Assembly (NCBI GenBank): GCA_964586455.1
Contig: CAZPHV010000009.1
Coordinates: forward strand, 1 to 64,000
Direction of reading: 5' to 3'
Origin: Aquimonas sp964586455
GTDB lineage: Bacteria; Pseudomonadota; Gammaproteobacteria; Xanthomonadales; Xanthomonadaceae
Length of the DNA: 64,000 nt
Under the pieces are notes generated by a model. The model was given only the letters and a program-made list of their open reading frames with translations, did not search any database and had not been told where the DNA came from. Positions 23,121 to 31,467 of this stretch are shown in pieces (within the stretch, counting starts at the first letter, position 1; every line of letters begins with the position of its first letter). Position numbers and translations under genes: made by a program.

Positions 23121-24122
23121 CTACTTCTGGTCATCCACAAAGAAACCCGCATCCTTGGCCATGCGGTCAGCGTGGTAGCTGGAGCGCACCAGCGGGCCCG
23201 AGGCCACATGCGTGAAGCCCATCTCCAGACCGATGCGTTCGAGTTCGGCGAATTCGTCCGGGTGCCAGTAGCGCATCACCGGGTGGTGGTGCGGGGTGGG
23301 CTGCAGGTATTGGCCGATGGTGACCATGTCGACATCGTGATCGCGCAGGTGGTGCAGGGCGCCGACGACCTGGTCCATTTCTTCACCGAGGCCGAGCATG
23401 ATCCCGGACTTGGTGGCCACGTTCGGGTGCTGGGCCTTGAAGCGCTGCAGCAACTGCAGCGACCAGTCGTAATCGGCGCCAGGGCGAACATTGGTGTAGA
23501 GCTCGCGCACGGTTTCGAGGTTGTGGTTGAACACGTCGGGCGGGTTCGTGGCCAGGATCTCCAACGCGCGATCCATGCGGCCACGGCCGCGGAAATCCGG
23601 CGTGAGGATCTCGATCTTGATGTTCGGCGACAGCGCGCGGGTTTCGCGGATGCAGTCGACGAAGTGCTGGGCACCCCCGTCGCGCAGATCGTCGCGATCG
23701 ACCGAGGTGATCACCACGTACTTCAGGCGCATGTCGGCAATCGTCTGCGCCAGCTTGAAGGGCTCGGCGGCGTCCGGCGGCTTGGGCCGGCCGTGGGCCA
23801 CATCGCAGAAGCTGCAGCGGCGGGTGCAGACCTCGCCGAGGATCATGAAGGTCGCGGTGCCGTGGCTGAAGCACTCGTGGATGTTCGGACAGCTGGCTTC
23901 TTCGCAGACCGTCACCAACGCGTTCTCGCGCAGCTGCGACTTGAGCTGCTGCACGGCATTGCCCGAGGGCAGGCGCACGCGGATCCAGCTCGGCTTGCGC
24001 AGGGTCGGAGCATCTTCGAACTTGACCGGGCTGCGGCTGATCTTGCTTTCGCCGAGTTGCTTCTCGCCCATCACCAACAGCGGGATCTCGCGCGATTCGG
24101 GCTTGGTGGCAGTGTCGCTCAT
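23121..24122 (-). CDS. lipA: Lipoyl synthase
   Basis: 333 aa. Radical-SAM enzyme inserting two sulfurs into protein-bound octanoate. The auxiliary cluster motif CEEASCPNIHEC and the radical-SAM CTRRCSFCDVAHG are both intact. ATG 24122 is 11 bp after lipB. The last 28 or so codons lie in a direct repeat whose second copy is at 15017-15101, so the present 3' end may derive from an integrated island. The tail (AGFFVDDQK) differs from the displaced copy (AGFVDL). The protein looks functional. Confidence 0.97.
   Translation of the reverse strand: MSDTATKPESREIPLLVMGEKQLGESKISRSPVKFEDAPTLRKPSWIRVRLPSGNAVQQLKSQLRENALVTVCEEASCPNIHECFSHGTATFMILGEVCTRRCSFCDVAHGRPKPPDAAEPFKLAQTIADMRLKYVVITSVDRDDLRDGGAQHFVDCIRETRALSPNIKIEILTPDFRGRGRMDRALEILATNPPDVFNHNLETVRELYTNVRPGADYDWSLQLLQRFKAQHPNVATKSGIMLGLGEEMDQVVGALHHLRDHDVDMVTIGQYLQPTPHHHPVMRYWHPDEFAELERIGLEMGFTHVASGPLVRSSYHADRMAKDAGFFVDDQK
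23142..23226. repeat. Right 85-bp direct repeat, within lipA 3' end
   Basis: Encodes the LipA C-terminus MGFTHVASGP through DAGF. Three mismatches against the left copy at 15017-15101. Together they bracket about 8.0 kb holding only the type VI cargo operon. Confidence 0.88.
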
Positions 24123-24133
24123 GCGGGGCTCGA

Positions 24134-24820
24134 TCAAGGGGTGGCGGCAGGGTCGACAACGGCGTCGACGAAGACAGCCGAAAGGTCGGGAGAGGGGGCA
24201 TCGACCGCTGCAAGTCCGAACGCGCGGGCCAGTGCGGGCACCAAGACCTCAGCGACAGCATCAAGGCTTGCAGGACCGCCCAAGTCTAGCAGTTGGGTCA
24301 CCGCCAGCCCCTGGTAGCCGCAGGGGTTGATGCGGGCATAGGGCGAAAGGTCCATCGCCACGTTGAAGGCGAGGCCGTGGAAGCTGCAGCTGCGGCGCAC
24401 GCGCAGGCCCAGCGCCATCACCTTGGCGCCGCCGACATAGATGCCGGGCGCGCCGTCGACGCGATGCGCCTGCACGCCCCATTCGGCCAATGAATCGATG
24501 GTGGCCTGTTCGATCCGGCAGACCAGCTCGCGCACGCCGATGCCCAGCCGGCGCAAATCGAGCAAGGGATAGGCCACCAACTGGCCCGGGCCGTGATAGG
24601 TCACCTGACCGCCGCGGTCGACGCGGACCACCGGAATGTCGCCGGGCAGAAGCACGTGCTCGGGCTTGCCGGCCTGCCCCAGGGTGAACACCGGCTCGTG
24701 CTCGACCAGCCACAGCTGGTCCGGGCTGTCGGCGCCGCGCGCATCGGTGTAGGCCTGCATCGCGCGCCACACCGGCGCATAGGGCTGGCGCCCCAGGCGG
24801 CAGACCTCAAGCGTGCTCAC
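24134..24820 (-). CDS. lipB: Lipoyl(octanoyl) transferase
   Basis: 228 aa. Transfers octanoyl from ACP to lipoyl domains. Key motifs: VEHEPVFTLGQAG, the RGGQVTYHGPGQLVAYPLLDL signature and GAPGIYVGGAKVMALGLRV, with the catalytic-type Cys-x-Phe-His in SCSFHGLAFNVAMDL and the Lys of GGAKV. The GTG at 24820 overlaps the ybeD stop (GTGA), preferred over the GTG at 24829. Followed by lipA. Confidence 0.95.
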   Translation of the reverse strand: MSTLEVCRLGRQPYAPVWRAMQAYTDARGADSPDQLWLVEHEPVFTLGQAGKPEHVLLPGDIPVVRVDRGGQVTYHGPGQLVAYPLLDLRRLGIGVRELVCRIEQATIDSLAEWGVQAHRVDGAPGIYVGGAKVMALGLRVRRSCSFHGLAFNVAMDLSPYARINPCGYQGLAVTQLLDLGGPASLDAVAEVLVPALARAFGLAAVDAPSPDLSAVFVDAVVDPAATP

Positions 24821-25113
24821 AGCGTCCACTTGATGCCCGGAAGCGCGCGCAAGGCGGCGTGGGCCGCCTCGTAATGCTCGCGCGCATCGGCGTGGATGGC
24901 GAGGGTCACCGACTGGTACTTGCCAGCCGACGAACCGCGCGTGCGTACGCTGTCCGGGTCCAGCGCCAAGCCGGCGGCGACGATCGCACCGGTGACGCGC
25001 TCGACCCAGTCCGGAGCGGCCAGGCCGACTGCGGTGATCTCGACGCTGCAGGGAAACTCGAAGCCGCGCTGTTCCGGCGCGCCGCCGGGGGGCGAAGGGG
25101 TCTGGCTGTTCAT
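24817..25113 (-). CDS. ybeD: DUF493 (YbeD) family protein
   Basis: 98 aa. Small ferredoxin-fold-like protein that precedes lipB in many gammaproteobacteria. Matches in GFEFPCSVEITAVG, SSAGKYQSVTLAI and the C-terminal ALRALPGIKWTL. Biochemical role unsettled; in E. coli it is annotated as a conserved regulator-like protein. ATG 25113 gives the family length. Confidence 0.9.
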   Translation of the reverse strand: MNSQTPSPPGGAPEQRGFEFPCSVEITAVGLAAPDWVERVTGAIVAAGLALDPDSVRTRGSSAGKYQSVTLAIHADAREHYEAAHAALRALPGIKWTL

Positions 25114-25241
25114 TCGCGCATTATCGGGGTGCTGCGGGTGATTCCCAAGCGAAGCGCGGGCACCCGGAGCCGCGTCCGGCGCCAGCTTGGCAGGCAACAC
25201 GGGATGCTCGAACGCGGAGGCCCCAGCAACGCGATCGACCC

Positions 25242-25784
25242 TCAGTCGCCCCGCGGCTGACTCGGCTCGCGCTCGCTTCCGTAAGGGCGCCCGCGGTCTT
25301 CATGATGCGTTTCCGCATCGCGCGAACGATGTCGACCGCGCTGCGGCACGCTGTCTGCCAGCTGCGCGCGCTCCTGCTCCGTCAGTTCGGCCGACAGCCG
25401 CACCAGCCCTGCGTGCACGCGTTCCGCCATCGCGCGCTCTCGATCGCGCACCTCCGCCAGCGCGACCCGCAGGGTCGCTTCGTCGTAGGGCTGGGCGCGC
25501 AGGGCCCTCTGCACGCCGCCGTGCGCTTCGCGCAGGGCACGCACATCGGCAATGAAGGCCGCACGGTCCGGCGCCAGCGCCGTGCGCACAAGAGCGCGGC
25601 GTTCCGGTGAAAGCGCGCGCGCAATGCGGCGCGCATCGGGCAGGCTGCGCGCCTCCTCGACGGTAGCGGGCCGTTCGGCAGGCTGCGCGCGCCACAGCAG
25701 GCCGCCGACCGCCCCCACCAACAGGAGGTTCAAACTCAGCGAAGCCAGCAGGACAACACGAAGCCGCGTGCTCTGGGTAATCAC
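25242..25784 (-). CDS. Periplasmic heavy-metal sensor/Spy-like protein
   Basis: 180 aa. One N-terminal membrane anchor or signal (LRVVLLASLSLNLLLVGAVGGLLW) followed by a helical periplasmic domain with the pattern ARALSPERRALVRTAL, RALREAHGGVQRALRAQPYD and LAEVRDRERAMAERVHAGLVRLSAELTEQERAQL, typical of the Spy/CpxP/ZraP group. The charged tail is His/Arg/Asp-rich. GTG 25784 overlaps the anti-sigma stop (GTGA). Likely the sensory or chaperone partner of the ECF sigma factor, inferred from operon position. Confidence 0.75.
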   Translation of the reverse strand: MITQSTRLRVVLLASLSLNLLLVGAVGGLLWRAQPAERPATVEEARSLPDARRIARALSPERRALVRTALAPDRAAFIADVRALREAHGGVQRALRAQPYDEATLRVALAEVRDRERAMAERVHAGLVRLSAELTEQERAQLADSVPQRGRHRSRDAETHHEDRGRPYGSEREPSQPRGD

Positions 25785-26209
25785 GGCAGTTCCTCGCTGT
25801 CGGTCGGATCGATCCAGGCCAGGGCCAGGTAGTTCTCGAGTTCGCCGTCGACGGCGCTGCTGTCGATCTGGCTCGGCAGCATCCAGACCAGGCCGAGGCC
25901 CAGGCTGAATGCGCAGGCGAAGGCCGGCCCGGCCAGGCGCAAACCGCCCACGGCCTGCCACAGCTCGTGCCACCACGGCCGCAACGGCTGCGGCGCCGAG
26001 CGCAGGATGCGGGCGCGCAGTCCCTGCGGCAGCGACGGCAACGGCAGCGCGGCGGCGAGTTCAGCATCCAACGCGCGTGCCTGCTGAAGTGAGGCATCCG
26101 TGCCGGAGGCGGCGGCCAGCTGCGCCGCAGCGGCACGCTCCGCCTCGGGCCAACGCGCCGGATCGGCGCCGTAGGCTTCGATCAATGTCTGCAGACGTTC
26201 CGTATTCAT
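25781..26209 (-). CDS. Probable anti-sigma factor
   Basis: 142 aa. The N-terminal cytosolic part (RLQTLIEAYGADPARWPEAER) resembles small anti-sigma proteins; one transmembrane segment (LAGPAFACAFSLGLGLVWML) and a short periplasmic tail follow. No zinc HxxxCxxC motif. It overlaps the sigma gene by four bases (ATGA), the usual pairing. The role is inferred from this coupling and topology. Confidence 0.7.
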   Translation of the reverse strand: MNTERLQTLIEAYGADPARWPEAERAAAAQLAAASGTDASLQQARALDAELAAALPLPSLPQGLRARILRSAPQPLRPWWHELWQAVGGLRLAGPAFACAFSLGLGLVWMLPSQIDSSAVDGELENYLALAWIDPTDSEELP

Positions 26210-26805
26210 GCGGCGCCTCCTTCGGGCGCGGAGAACTGCGCTCGGAGCGTTCGTCGAGCGCGCGCGAGCAGGGATTCCAGTGCATCGACGCTGACTTCGA
26301 GTGCCTTCGCACATTCCGCCTGGTCGAGGCCCTCGTAGTGGAACAGCAGCAGCGCCTCCCGCTGCCGCTCGGGCAGCGCGCTGATCGCCGCGCGCAGCTG
26401 CTGCTCGCGCTGACCGTCCTGAAGGGCGATGTCCGGGCGTGTTGCATCGTCGCCGGCGAGCGCGCTCTCATGCACCCCATCGATCGCGACCTGCGGACGT
26501 CGCCTTCGCAGACGGTCGCGACAGAGGTTGACGGTGACTGTGTGGACCCAGGTCGACACGCGCGCTTCGCCGCGACGCCAGCCCGGAGCGGCCTGCCACA
26601 GCCGCAGAAACAACTCCTGCGCGACGTCCTCGGCCTCGGCTGGGTCATCCAGAAGCCGCGTCGCCAGTCGATGCACGCGCCCCAGATGCCGGTCCACCAG
26701 CTGCGTGCACGCCTGCGGCGCGCCGCGCCCGGCCGCCGCCATCAAGGCGGCGTCCGGGTCGTCGTGAATGCCCTCGCGAGCAGTGGCGAACAGCACGCTC
26801 AGCAT
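26206..26805 (-). CDS. ECF RNA polymerase sigma factor
   Basis: 199 aa. Region 2 is clear (QLVDRHLGRVHRLATRLL, AEDVAQELFLRLWQ, STWVHTVTVNLCRDRLRR) and region 4 follows (AISALPERQREALLLFHYEGLDQAECAKALEVSVDALESLLARARRTLR). First gene of a module sigma/anti-sigma/Spy-like, with the EF-hand gene just upstream on the same strand. The signal sensed is unknown, perhaps metal stress given the Spy-like and calcium-binding neighbours. Confidence 0.92.
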   Translation of the reverse strand: MLSVLFATAREGIHDDPDAALMAAAGRGAPQACTQLVDRHLGRVHRLATRLLDDPAEAEDVAQELFLRLWQAAPGWRRGEARVSTWVHTVTVNLCRDRLRRRRPQVAIDGVHESALAGDDATRPDIALQDGQREQQLRAAISALPERQREALLLFHYEGLDQAECAKALEVSVDALESLLARARRTLRAQFSAPEGGAA

Positions 26806-26814
26806 CTGCGTGGA

Positions 26815-27315
26815 TCAGTCGCCGCGCTTGCCGTGGCCATGGCGTCGGCCGTGGCCTGGGCCGCGGCCGAGCTCGTCAGCCTCGATCACGCCGTCGCCGT
26901 TGCGGTCCATGCGCTGAAGGCGCCTGGCGTGTGCGGCGGCAAACTCTTCGGCGCTGATCTTGCCGTCGCCGTCGGTATCCACCCGCTGCAGCATGCGCTG
27001 CTGACGTTGGGCGCGGGCTTCGGCCTGCCGTGCGCTGCGATAGGCCTCGAGCTCCTCGGCGCTGATGAAGCCATCGCCATTGGCATCGAGCTCGGCGGCG
27101 TGGCGGGCGGCGGCGGCGTCGATCTCGGCCTGGGTGACGCGACCATCACCGTCCGTATCCAGACGGTTGAAATGCTCGGCGCGCTTGGCTTCCATCCGTT
27201 CCGCCCAGGCTGCACGCTCGGCATCGCTGGCGGCGGGGCGGGCCATCACGGTAGCGCTGAAAAAACCGGCGCCGATGGCCAGCACCAGCAGGGAGCGGGA
27301 AAAGGTCGGCTTCAT
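26815..27315 (-). CDS. Secreted EF-hand calcium-binding protein
   Basis: 166 aa. Signal peptide about 1-25 (SLLVLAIGAGFFSATVMA). Four EF-hand loops: DTDGDGRVTQAE, DANGDGFISAEE, DTDGDGKISAEE and DRNGDGVIEADE, all with the canonical 1-3-5-12 acidic pattern. The C-terminus is His/Gly/Arg-rich (GHGRRHGHGKRG), which may bind transition metals. It ends 10 bp before the sigma-factor start, so likely co-transcribed with the ECF module. Confidence 0.9.
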   Translation of the reverse strand: MKPTFSRSLLVLAIGAGFFSATVMARPAASDAERAAWAERMEAKRAEHFNRLDTDGDGRVTQAEIDAAAARHAAELDANGDGFISAEELEAYRSARQAEARAQRQQRMLQRVDTDGDGKISAEEFAAAHARRLQRMDRNGDGVIEADELGRGPGHGRRHGHGKRGD

Positions 27316-27445
27316 GGGTGCGACTCCTGTGCGTGTTGCTTCAAGGCGGGTTGCCTTGAGTCGTTCAACGCCGGCGCTTGCCGCATCCGTCGCAGTGCTC
27401 AGGGAGTTCGTTCAGCTGAAACAAGCCGACTGCGCGCTGAAGAAA

Positions 27446-28687
27446 TCAGTCGGACTCCCACCACAGCATCAGGCCGTCCCAGGTGCGACCAAAGAACCCC
27501 GATTCCGGCGCGTCGTCGAGGGCCACCAGCGGTCGCTCGGCAAGCGTCTCATCGCCCAGCACCAGCCGAAGGCTGCCGACCACATCGCCCTTGGCGTACG
27601 GCGCAACCAACTGCTTGGGAACATCGACCAGGGCCTTGATCTGATCGTACTTGCCGCGCGCTACGGTGATCTGCAGCGGCTCGGCGACACCGAGCTTCAA
27701 CGTGGACTGCTCACCCTTCCACAGCTTCGGCTCGGCCAGCGTTTCACCTCCTGCGTACAGCTGGTGCGACTCGAAAAAGCGGAAACCGTAGTTCAGCAGA
27801 GCCTGGCTGTCGTCGGCGCGCTTCTTCTCGCTGGTCGAGCCCATGATCACGGTGATGAGACGCATTCCCTCGCGCTGCGCCGAGGTCACCAGGCAGTAGC
27901 CGGCAGCGCGGGTGTGGCCCGTCTTGATGCCGTCCACGGTCGGATCACGCCACAGCAAGGAGTTGCGATTGTGCTGGGTGATTCCATTCAGCGTGAGCTC
28001 TTTCTGCGAGTGCACCGCATAGCTTTCGGGGAAATCGCGGATCAGCGCGTGGCCCAGCGTGGCGACATCGCGGGCGGTGGTGTACAGGTTTGGATCTGGC
28101 AGGCCGGTGGAATTGGCGTAGAGCGTACCGCTCATGCCCAGCTGCTGGGCGTAGCGATTCATCAGATCGGCGAAGGACTCCTCGCTACCCGCAACATGCT
28201 CAGCCAGCGCGATCGATGCATCATTTCCGCTCTGAACGATCATGCCGTACAGCAGGTCCTGCAGCCGGTGACTTGAGTTCAGCGGCAGGAAACTGGTCGA
28301 GCCATCGGTGCCGCCGCCGCCACGGCGCCAGGCGAACTCGGAAATCTTGACCTGATCATCCATGCCGACCTTGCCGGCTGCGACCTCGGCCGAGACCACG
28401 TAGCTGGTCATGACCTTGGTGATGCTGGCGGGCTCGACGCGCTCGTCGATGTTGTGACCCAGAAGCACCTGGCCGGTGGCGTAGTCCATCAGCAGCCACG
28501 CCGTACCTTCGACGCTGGGCGGCTGCGGTGCGGGCGCGGGCGCGGTCGGCACAGGCACGGGACGCGGGACAGACTGTGGCGTTGGCACCGGCTGCGGTGT
28601 CGGAACCTGCGCGAATGCGGCGGCGCTGGCGAAGGCCGCGGCGCCGCAGAAGGCGGCTGCCAGCAGGCGCTGGTGAAGTGTATTCAT
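27446..28687 (-). CDS. dacC: D-alanyl-D-alanine carboxypeptidase (PBP5/6 type)
   Basis: 413 aa. Removes the terminal D-Ala of peptidoglycan pentapeptides. The three penicillin-binding motifs are intact: S88-x-x-K91 (PASITKVM), S153-G-N155 (QSGND) and K255-T-G257 (GIKTGHT). Signal peptide 1-26, then an unusual Pro/Val-rich linker at about 28-56. C-terminal beta domain and amphipathic anchor (GRTWDGLMLWWES). ATG 28687. Lies with rlpA and mltB as in other gammaproteobacteria. Confidence 0.95.
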   Translation of the reverse strand: MNTLHQRLLAAAFCGAAAFASAAAFAQVPTPQPVPTPQSVPRPVPVPTAPAPAPQPPSVEGTAWLLMDYATGQVLLGHNIDERVEPASITKVMTSYVVSAEVAAGKVGMDDQVKISEFAWRRGGGGTDGSTSFLPLNSSHRLQDLLYGMIVQSGNDASIALAEHVAGSEESFADLMNRYAQQLGMSGTLYANSTGLPDPNLYTTARDVATLGHALIRDFPESYAVHSQKELTLNGITQHNRNSLLWRDPTVDGIKTGHTRAAGYCLVTSAQREGMRLITVIMGSTSEKKRADDSQALLNYGFRFFESHQLYAGGETLAEPKLWKGEQSTLKLGVAEPLQITVARGKYDQIKALVDVPKQLVAPYAKGDVVGSLRLVLGDETLAERPLVALDDAPESGFFGRTWDGLMLWWESD

Positions 28688-28713
28688 GGGTGTCCTCATG
28701 GGGATTAAGATGC

Positions 28714-29682
28714 TCAGGGGCGTACCGGTCGCGGCGTACCGAGACCCAGCGACTGCACCCGCTCGACGACCGCGCCTTGGCGGTCGACGTCAATCGGGCC
28801 GATCCGCACCCGGTAGACCGTGTTCGCGCCGACCTCGGCGCGTTCGATTCGAACCGGGCGCACGCCGGCGCGCTCCAGCTGTTCCTGCACGCGGCGTGCG
28901 TTGCCGCGCTCGCCATAGCTGCCGACCTGCAGCAGAACGTCGCCTGCCTCGACCAGCATCGGCTGTCGGGGTTCCGCGGCCGCCGCAGCGCCGGCCGCGC
29001 GCGCGGCCGGTGGGGCTTCGCCGATGCCGGAATGCATCCCGGGCGGCACGATCGCGCGCACCTCGACCGGGCCGGTGCCGCGAATGTGGATACCGAGCTT
29101 TACCGCCGCCGCATACGACAGATCGATCAGGCGATCGGCGTGGAAAGGTCCGCGATCGTTGATTCGCACCGTCACGCTGCGGCCGTTCTCCAGATTGGTG
29201 ACCCGCGCATAGGTCGGCAGCGGCAGCGTCTTGTGCGCGGCCGTGAAGGCGTACATGTCGTAGGGCTCGAAGCTGGAGGTCGGGCGACCGTGAAACTTGG
29301 TGCCGTACCAGCTCGCCACGCCCCGTTCGACATAGCCGTCGGCGCTGTTCATCACGTGGTAGCGCCGCCCCAGCACCACGTAGGGGCTGTGATTGCCGTA
29401 GCGGGCGCGCGGCTCAGCGCGCGGCACGGGCTCGGGCAGACCGCTGACATCGGGCGGGACCTCGGGGCCACCGTCACGTATGTGCGGCGCATACAGACCG
29501 CCGCCCTGCTCATCGGCGGGTTCGCCCTGCGAAGGCGGCCGCTGCAGCGGACGTGCCGGCGCAGGGCGGGGTGGGGGCGTGTGCCCCTCGCTCGGCCGCG
29601 GCTTGCCACCGCCGGCACAGGCGCCGAGCAGCAGCACGAAGGTCAGAAGCGCGCCGGTTCGCGCAAGCGCCCGCAGCCTCAC
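28714..29682 (-). CDS. rlpA: Septal lytic transglycosylase RlpA, lipoprotein
   Basis: 322 aa. Lipobox LLGAC at residues 18-22 predicts an outer-membrane lipoprotein. A Pro-rich linker is followed by the double-psi barrel domain (GVASWYGTKFHGRPTSSFEPYDMYAFTAAHKTLPLP in two adjoining blocks; NDRGPFHADRLIDLSYAAA) with the RlpA catalytic-type residues, then a C-terminal SPOR domain (LLQVGSYGERGNARRV). Acts on denuded septal peptidoglycan. GTG start overlaps the mltB stop (GTGA). Confidence 0.94.
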   Translation of the reverse strand: MRLRALARTGALLTFVLLLGACAGGGKPRPSEGHTPPPRPAPARPLQRPPSQGEPADEQGGGLYAPHIRDGGPEVPPDVSGLPEPVPRAEPRARYGNHSPYVVLGRRYHVMNSADGYVERGVASWYGTKFHGRPTSSFEPYDMYAFTAAHKTLPLPTYARVTNLENGRSVTVRINDRGPFHADRLIDLSYAAAVKLGIHIRGTGPVEVRAIVPPGMHSGIGEAPPAARAAGAAAAAEPRQPMLVEAGDVLLQVGSYGERGNARRVQEQLERAGVRPVRIERAEVGANTVYRVRIGPIDVDRQGAVVERVQSLGLGTPRPVRP

Positions 29683-30695
29683 GGCGCCAGCGGGGTGGCG
29701 CCGTCAGGGCGCGCCTGCGCGATCTCGCCCGCGAGCTGGAACACGGCCAGCGAGTAGAGCTGGCTGCGGTTGTAGCGCGAGATCACGTAGAAATTCTTGA
29801 ATGCGATCCAGTGCTCGCGGCCGGCGGAGCCATCGAGGTTCAGCACGGTTGCCGGCAGATCGGCACCGACCGCCTGCTGCGGGCGGTAGCCCAGTTCGGC
29901 CAGATCGGCGAGGCGATGGGTCGCCTCCAGATTGCCCGGCACGAACTCCTGGTCGGCGTCGAACTTCGCCGTCACCACCACAGGGCGACCGCGCTCCCAG
30001 CCGTGGGCGACGAAATAGTTGGCGATTGACGCTGTGATGTCGGGCAGCGAGCCCCACAGGTCGCGACGTCCGTCGCCATCGCCATCCACCGCGTAGGCGC
30101 GGTACGAGGACGGCATAAACTGACCCCAACCCATTGCGCCGGCGTAGCTGCCCTTGGCGGTGTCGAGGTCGACGTTCTCCTCCTTGGCGAGCTTCATCAC
30201 CGTCGCCAGCTCGCTGCGAAAGAACGTCGCCCGCGGCGGATAGAACAGACCCAGGGTGTACAGCGCATCCAGCACGCGATGGCTGCCGGTGATGCGACCG
30301 TAGCTGGTTTCGACGCCCATGATCGCGACCATCATTTCGGCCGGCACGCCGGTGTCCGCCTCAATTCGCGACAGCAGGTCCCAGTGTTCGCGCAGGAAGG
30401 CGCGGCCGTCCTGGATGCGACGGTCGTTCATGAAGATCGGACGGTAATCGCGCCAGGGTTTGGCTTCGGCCGGACGACTGATGGCATCGATGATCGACTG
30501 CTGGTAGCGCGCGCGACCCAACCACTGCTCGACCTCAGCGGGGTCGAGGTCGTGCTTCTCGGCTGCTTCGACAATGAAGGCAGCACGGTCGGCGGCAGAC
30601 AGGGTCGGACGCGTCGAGGCCGCCGCCAGCGCGGGCAGCAGCCCAAGCGCCACAGCGGTCAAGGCCAGGGCGCGGGAGAATCGGGGTGTTCGCAT
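29679..30695 (-). CDS. mltB: Lytic murein transglycosylase B
   Basis: 338 aa. Signal peptide about 1-25. Cleaves the MurNAc-GlcNAc bond with anhydro product formation. Catalytic Glu is in MGVETSYG; the family segments GRITGSHRVLDALYTLGLFYPPR (split here), GSYAGAMGWGQFMPSSYRAY and NYFVAHGWERGRPV are present. No lipobox, so soluble periplasmic form. First gene of the mltB-rlpA-dacC run. ATG 30695. Confidence 0.95.
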   Translation of the reverse strand: MRTPRFSRALALTAVALGLLPALAAASTRPTLSAADRAAFIVEAAEKHDLDPAEVEQWLGRARYQQSIIDAISRPAEAKPWRDYRPIFMNDRRIQDGRAFLREHWDLLSRIEADTGVPAEMMVAIMGVETSYGRITGSHRVLDALYTLGLFYPPRATFFRSELATVMKLAKEENVDLDTAKGSYAGAMGWGQFMPSSYRAYAVDGDGDGRRDLWGSLPDITASIANYFVAHGWERGRPVVVTAKFDADQEFVPGNLEATHRLADLAELGYRPQQAVGADLPATVLNLDGSAGREHWIAFKNFYVISRYNRSQLYSLAVFQLAGEIAQARPDGATPLAP

Positions 30696-30776
30696 CGGGG
30701 AAGGCACACAAGCAGCGGAAAACGCCAGCATCTTACACGCTGGCGGGTGGGCTCCCGGCCCGGTCTGAACGGGCTT

Positions 30777-31370
30777 TCAGGCTTCGGACTCGAACCGCGG
30801 CAGGGCCGTCAGGATGCGATCGAGCCGCTCTTCCGCTGAATCGAGTTCGAGCAGCGCCTGGCGGTCTTCGTTCTCGAAAGGCAGCATCTCGGCAAGTCGG
30901 AAGCCAACCCAGTGTGCATCGTCGAGCTGAGCCTTGCCGGCATCACCGTGTGGGCCGCCGAAATGATCGAGCAGGCGCTCCAGCAGCTGTGCCAGCAGCC
31001 CGTGCTGGGGGGCGACGGGTTCGGGTTCAAAGTCGTGGATCGACTCCACTTCGCCAATGATCAGGCCGGTGTCGCGCATGCGCGTCTGCCGCACGCGGAA
31101 ACGTGATTCGCCGACGCAGCGAAGGCCAAGCAGCCCATCCGGCAGGGTGTAGAAGTCGACAATGCGGGCAGTGGTACCGACCGCCGCTGGCAGGGCGGGG
31201 CCGCCTGCCTCCAAGCCTTCGAGTATGAGCGCCACGCCGAAGGGGGTGCCGTCGCGACTGCACTGACGGACCAAGTCGAGATAGCGAGGTTCAAATACAC
31301 GCAGACGCAGATCGCCGCCAGGAAACAGGACGGAGCGAAGCGGGAACAGCGGCAGATCGTGGGCAGCCAT
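30777..31370 (-). CDS. Lon N-terminal domain-like protein
   Basis: 197 aa. Conserved LPLFPLRSVLFPGGDLRLRVFEPRYLDLV start and GVGESRF-type core (RCVGESRFRV) mark the Lon substrate-binding (LAN) domain without ATPase or protease parts. Stand-alone LAN proteins are widespread; function unknown, perhaps substrate sensing. ATG 31370. Confidence 0.88.
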   Translation of the reverse strand: MAAHDLPLFPLRSVLFPGGDLRLRVFEPRYLDLVRQCSRDGTPFGVALILEGLEAGGPALPAAVGTTARIVDFYTLPDGLLGLRCVGESRFRVRQTRMRDTGLIIGEVESIHDFEPEPVAPQHGLLAQLLERLLDHFGGPHGDAGKAQLDDAHWVGFRLAEMLPFENEDRQALLELDSAEERLDRILTALPRFESEA

Positions 31371-31467
31371 GCGCAGAGTCTAGCCCGGCTCACGGTTCAC
31401 GGCAGCCGACCTTGGGAGGACGCGACACGCAAGCGGATCAGGCGGCGACGGATGAAGCCAAGCGGGC

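Noticed and set aside
15102..23141. Prophage or integrative element with its own integrase
   Set aside because: No integrase, excisionase, phage structural gene or tRNA; only T6SS cargo genes are present.
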